In this document: piece by piece, positions 61,213 to 64,000 of the stretch
Layout: each line of letters starts with the position of its first letter
How positions within the stretch are numbered: position 1 is the stretch's first letter
Assembly (NCBI RefSeq): GCF_029760915.1
Contig: NZ_CP121685.1
Span: 2,815,001 to 2,879,000 of the forward strand
Direction: 5' to 3'
Origin: Olleya sp. YS
GTDB taxonomy: Bacteria > Bacteroidota > Bacteroidia > Flavobacteriales > Flavobacteriaceae
Length of the DNA: 64,000 nucleotides
Made by a program: the position numbers and the translations under genes
The notes under the pieces: generated by a model
What the model saw: the letters and a program-made list of their open reading frames with translations, nothing else
Told to the model about the DNA's origin: nothing
Database searches by the model: none

Positions 61213-61842
61213 ATGATAGAAATCGGGCAAGGAGGAGCTGGGAGAGTTTTTAGAATTAATGAAACAACTGTGGAAAAAACAGTAAAATTAACTAAAACAC
61301 CCACTATTGAAACAAAAGAATTTATAAAAAATAATATCATTAATATTTTCAACAACTCAATTTATAATGTTAAATCCATTCGATTTTTTGAAAAAAACGC
61401 AATAATTAGTTGGGATTATATTTCAGGAATAACTCTTGAGAGTTATATTAATCAAGGGTTTAAATTAAATACTTACCAAATAGATTCAATATATAAAGCT
61501 CTTGAACATCTAACTTCAATAAACGTAAATCACGGAGATATTTCGGCTTCGAATATTTTGATTACAGATAAAAAAGAAATTAAATTAATTGATTTTAGAT
61601 TATTAGACTCTAACAACGAAGACATAACATCATATACAAATATTGATGTTAATACAATCACCAGAGCTAATATTACCCGTAGAAATGTTACGCGTAGGAA
61701 TATTACTCGAGGTGTAAAAGCAGAAAGTTTTATTACAAGAAGGAATATAACTCGTGGACAAGTTACTAGAGCCAATTTTAGTTTCATCAACATTAATGAT
61801 TTAAATTCTTTTGAGAATTTAAAAATTAAACTTGCCATTTAA
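61213..61842 (+). CDS. Miniature protein kinase with five-residue Thr-Arg repeat tail
   Basis: A 209-residue protein. Kinase features: glycine loop GQGGAGRV (5-12), a likely ATP Lys near 22-25, the catalytic loop HGDISASNI (His107, Asp109, Asn114) and a metal Asp127 in IDFR in place of DFG. The N-lobe is short, and the C-lobe stops soon after this Asp, about half the usual length. Residues 150-189 are eight five-residue units with X-N-I/V/F-T-R: TRANI, TRRNV, TRRNI, TRGVK, AESFI, TRRNI, TRGQV, TRANF, resembling pentapeptide repeats but with Arg in the usually small inner position. An adjacent membrane protein starts 5 bases after its stop. Activity, target and function are unknown. Confidence 0.8.
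   Translation: MIEIGQGGAGRVFRINETTVEKTVKLTKTPTIETKEFIKNNIINIFNNSIYNVKSIRFFEKNAIISWDYISGITLESYINQGFKLNTYQIDSIYKALEHLTSINVNHGDISASNILITDKKEIKLIDFRLLDSNNEDITSYTNIDVNTITRANITRRNVTRRNITRGVKAESFITRRNITRGQVTRANFSFININDLNSFENLKIKLAI
61660..61779 (+). repeat. Degenerate 15-bp repeat coding the kinase tail
   Basis: Eight 15-base units encode the five-residue motifs TRxN[IVF]. Codons for Thr and Arg vary between units (cgt, cga, aga, agg), so the repeat is kept at protein level and not by recent DNA duplication. Confidence 0.8.
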
Positions 61843-61847
61843 AAATT

Positions 61848-62528
61848 ATGAGTGATTCTAATGAAGAAAGTATACATATTTCTAAAGATGGAGTTAAACT
61901 TTCTTATTACAGATATGTGTCAGAAAGTACTCCTGGTTTTCTTTTTGTTTTAATCTCAATTGTATATTTGAAATTAGCTCAATTTGGAATAGTCTCTTCT
62001 GAATTAACAAACATCTTTCTTAAAATAAAATTAAGTGAAGATTTTAAAATCGTGTTAATCTTTATTTTATTTATAATAGCAATGCCAATTGGTGGACTTA
62101 TATCAGCAATTAGTTATTATTTTTTCGGCTGGATTGAAGTTTTACTTCTTAAAATTATCGTTAGGTTTAATTTGTTTTTGACAATACTGCCTAAACGAGC
62201 ATATGATTACAATAAAATAAAAAACAATTATGATTTAAATTCAAATAATTTTCTAAATAAAGGCTATAAAATCCAAAGAAAGAATGAGGTTTTAAACAAT
62301 AAAATAAGTAAAATTGGAATAAAAGCCAATAGAACTTTTGCTAGGAATCTGATTTTTGTTTTTGTATACTTTTTTCTTTTACTATCAATTAACCTTTCAG
62401 GACTTAATTTACTATTATCTAGTATCCTAATTTTATTAATAGTTGTTTTTTTAGGCTTAATATGTGCATTAGAATTATTTGTAAGCCATCTGAATATTTT
62501 TTTAGCCGATTATAATTCTAATAAATAA
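61848..62528 (+). CDS. Four-helix membrane protein paired with the miniature kinase
   Basis: A 226-residue protein: two helices (about 30-45 and 66-90, GFLFVLISIVYLKLAQFG, VLIFILFIIAMPIGGLI), a basic cytoplasmic-type loop (about 105-165, Lys/Asn-rich) and two more helices (about 165-215). No family was recognised. The gene begins 5 bases after the kinase gene, suggesting a kinase/membrane module; the loop could be its substrate or regulator (inference). Confidence 0.75.
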   Translation: MSDSNEESIHISKDGVKLSYYRYVSESTPGFLFVLISIVYLKLAQFGIVSSELTNIFLKIKLSEDFKIVLIFILFIIAMPIGGLISAISYYFFGWIEVLLLKIIVRFNLFLTILPKRAYDYNKIKNNYDLNSNNFLNKGYKIQRKNEVLNNKISKIGIKANRTFARNLIFVFVYFFLLLSINLSGLNLLLSSILILLIVVFLGLICALELFVSHLNIFLADYNSNK

Positions 62529-62562
62529 ATACTACACACAAAATCCACATACTACAAATTAA

Positions 62563-62594
62563 AAAGAGACCCTACTTAAAAATAGGGTCTCTTT
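62563..62594 (-). terminator. Terminator of katG
   Basis: aaagagacccta and tagggtctcttt form a perfect 12-bp stem with an 8-base loop. On the minus strand five T follow; it also shields the accessory operon. It marks the right border of the accessory segment. Confidence 0.88.
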
Positions 62595-62615
62595 AGTTAT
62601 ATTATAATGTATTAT

Positions 62616-64000
62616 CTACTTTAAATCAAAGCGGTCTGCATTCATCACTTTGGTCCATGCAGCCACAAAGTCTTTTACAAACTTGTCGTTACCATCATTG
62701 GCACCATAGACTTCTGCTATTGCTCTAAGCTCTGTATTAGATCCAAAAATTAAGTCTGCTCGTGTTCCAGAAAACTTCATAGCATTTGTTCTACGATCGC
62801 GACCAATAAATTCTTTTTCTTCTGGTGTTACAGCTTTCCAAGTAATTGCAAAATCTAACAAATTGGTAAAGAAATCGTTAGTTAAATGCTCAACATTATC
62901 TGTAAATACACCATGTTTAGACCCATCATAATTTGCACCTAACACTCTAAGTCCACCTACTAAAACTGTCATTTCTGGAATGGATAATCCCATTAAATTG
63001 GCTCTATCGACTAGTAAATCTTCAGCTTTAACGTTTAGATTAGATTTAATATAGTTTCTAAACCCATCTGCTAACGGTTCTAAGTATCCAAACGATTCTA
63101 AATCGGTTTGTTCTTGTGTGGCATCACCACGACCTTGAGCAAACGGTACAGAAATGTTGTGACCTGCATTTTTAGCTGCTTCTTCGATTCCTGCATTTCC
63201 TCCTAAAACAATTAAATCTGCAATAGAGACATCTCCACTAAAATCGTTTTGTATAGCTTCGTAAGTCTTTAACACTTTATCTAATTCTGCTGGATTGTTC
63301 ACTTCCCAACTACGTTGTGGCTCTAAACGTAAACGTGCTCCATTAGCACCACCACGTTTATCAGAGTTTCTAAACGTAGAGGCAGATGCCCAAGCAGTAG
63401 TCACTAATTGAGAGATGCTTAACCCTGAAGCTAAAATCATTTTTTTAAGCAACGTAATATCTGCATCACTTAAGGTATAATCTACCGTTGGAATTGGGTC
63501 TTGCCATAATAATTCTTCTTTTGGAACTTCTGGACCTAAATATCTGTGTATTGGTCCCATATCACGATGCGTTAATTTGTACCACGCTCTAGCAAATGCA
63601 TCTTCAAATGCTTTATGGTCTTTATGGAATCGCTCTGAAATCTCTCTATAGGTTGGATCCATTTTTAAAGCCATATCTGCAGTAGACATCATTAGCGCTT
63701 GCATACCCTTTCCTCCTGCTGCAGGAGCTTGAGGCGCATTTGAAGCTGCTGTTGGTGTCCATTGGTGTGCACCAGCTGGACTTTTAGTTAATTCCCATTC
63801 GTTATTTAATAACACATCAAAATACTCGTTATCCCAACGTGTTGGATGTGGTGTCCATGCACCTTCCAATCCACTAGTAATGGTATCATCTAACACACCA
63901 GAGTTAAAGTTGTTTCTCCAACCTGTGCTCATTTCTTCCATAGTAGCACCATGTGGTTCTGGACCAACATGCTTATCTGGATCTGCAGCACCATGTGCTT
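62616..64000 (-). CDS. katG: Catalase-peroxidase, 5' end outside window
   Basis: The frame stays open to the right edge, so the gene is cut; about 461 C-terminal codons are visible. The window starts at [14 protein letters not shown], which follows the proximal haem ligand motif just outside. Other KatG marks are [18 protein letters not shown], the internal ATGGWRN-like C-terminal domain with [21 protein letters not shown] (seen as [16 protein letters not shown]) and [22 protein letters not shown] (split: [14 protein letters not shown]). It breaks down hydrogen peroxide by catalase and peroxidase routes. Converges on the accessory genes and ends at a strong terminator. Confidence 0.96.
   Translation of the reverse strand, partial: AHGAADPDKHVGPEPHGATMEEMSTGWRNNFNSGVLDDTITSGLEGAWTPHPTRWDNEYFDVLLNNEWELTKSPAGAHQWTPTAASNAPQAPAAGGKGMQALMMSTADMALKMDPTYREISERFHKDHKAFEDAFARAWYKLTHRDMGPIHRYLGPEVPKEELLWQDPIPTVDYTLSDADITLLKKMILASGLSISQLVTTAWASASTFRNSDKRGGANGARLRLEPQRSWEVNNPAELDKVLKTYEAIQNDFSGDVSIADLIVLGGNAGIEEAAKNAGHNISVPFAQGRGDATQEQTDLESFGYLEPLADGFRNYIKSNLNVKAEDLLVDRANLMGLSIPEMTVLVGGLRVLGANYDGSKHGVFTDNVEHLTNDFFTNLLDFAITWKAVTPEEKEFIGRDRRTNAMKFSGTRADLIFGSNTELRAIAEVYGANDGNDKFVKDFVAAWTKVMNADRFDLK

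Noticed and set aside
61530-61838. 102-codon open frame opposite the miniature kinase gene
   Set aside because: It mirrors the Thr-Arg repeat region and has no start context; codon use and the kinase motifs support the plus-strand gene.
58374-62615. Classical integron cassette array
   Set aside because: No integrase, and the shared ends do not give a convincing GTTRRRY/RYYYAAC attC pair; only a cassette-like arrangement is claimed.
58374-62615. Prophage or insertion sequence
   Set aside because: No integrase, transposase, capsid or terminal inverted repeats were found in or around the segment.
1-64000. tRNA and rRNA genes
   Set aside because: Scanned intergenic segments for T-arm GGTTCGA and CCA-type patterns and conserved rRNA cores; none seen.

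Overview
The window is AT-rich, densely coded chromosomal DNA of a marine Flavobacteriaceae bacterium (Bacteroidota). The signs are: a gliding/type IX secretion (T9SS) adhesin with its SprF/PorP-like partner and an OmpA-family protein; a proteorhodopsin beside a Brp/Blh-type beta-carotene dioxygenase; promoters of the Bacteroidota form TAnnTTTG rather than TATAAT; and many exported proteins with leaders ending in Ala-Gln or a lipobox. The genus cannot be fixed from sequence reading alone. I saw no rRNA, tRNA, CRISPR array, transposase or prophage.

Layout. 1-15265: 3' part of a giant secreted repeat protein (5' end outside the window), sprF/porP-like gene and OmpA/PD40 gene, closed by a strong terminator. 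The adhesin holds three DNA-level repeat arrays (405 bp, 390/393 bp and 249 bp units), each with higher-order structure. 15319-26040: mostly leftward housekeeping genes (CAP lipoprotein, pdxH, rnz, pyrB, pyrR, rpsA, cmk, a YtxH protein, a nitronate monooxygenase-like enzyme, an rRNA methyltransferase) plus a rightward LysM protein. 26141-27894: proteorhodopsin and blh diverging from a palindrome-bearing promoter region, a minimal light-driven proton pump plus retinal synthesis. 27929-30333: ECF sigma factor, likely anti-sigma protein and outer-membrane protein operon. 30574-43587: dnaK, a lipoprotein, sdaA, an NTF2-like protein, panB, an RluA synthase, an aldehyde dehydrogenase, a histidine kinase with membrane partner, a ComM/YifB ATPase and adenine deaminase. 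43631-48638: pabB-tilS-dsbD operon. 48715-58373: aldose epimerase, DEAD-box helicase, DUF2721 protein, lpdA, lrp with a divergent methionine gamma-lyase-like gene, a YdjM-like protein, nhaC and a peroxiredoxin.

58374-62615 is the accessory part. Between two oxidative-stress genes (peroxiredoxin and katG) sit five genes of unknown or defence-like character: a membrane protein with a small N-terminal domain, a hypothetical protein paired with an HNH endonuclease, and a miniature protein kinase whose tail is a five-residue Thr-Arg repeat, paired with a membrane protein. The spacers between the modules share related boundary sequences, which suggests cassette-like insertion. The kinase/membrane pair and the shared spacer modules are the best candidates for something undescribed. 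62616-64000 is the 3' part of katG, cut by the right edge.

Other notable points: a REP-like sequence translated in frame inside pabB, a REP-like element flanked by a 22-bp duplication at the 3' end of dnaK, and an exact 2430-bp higher-order duplication inside the adhesin gene.
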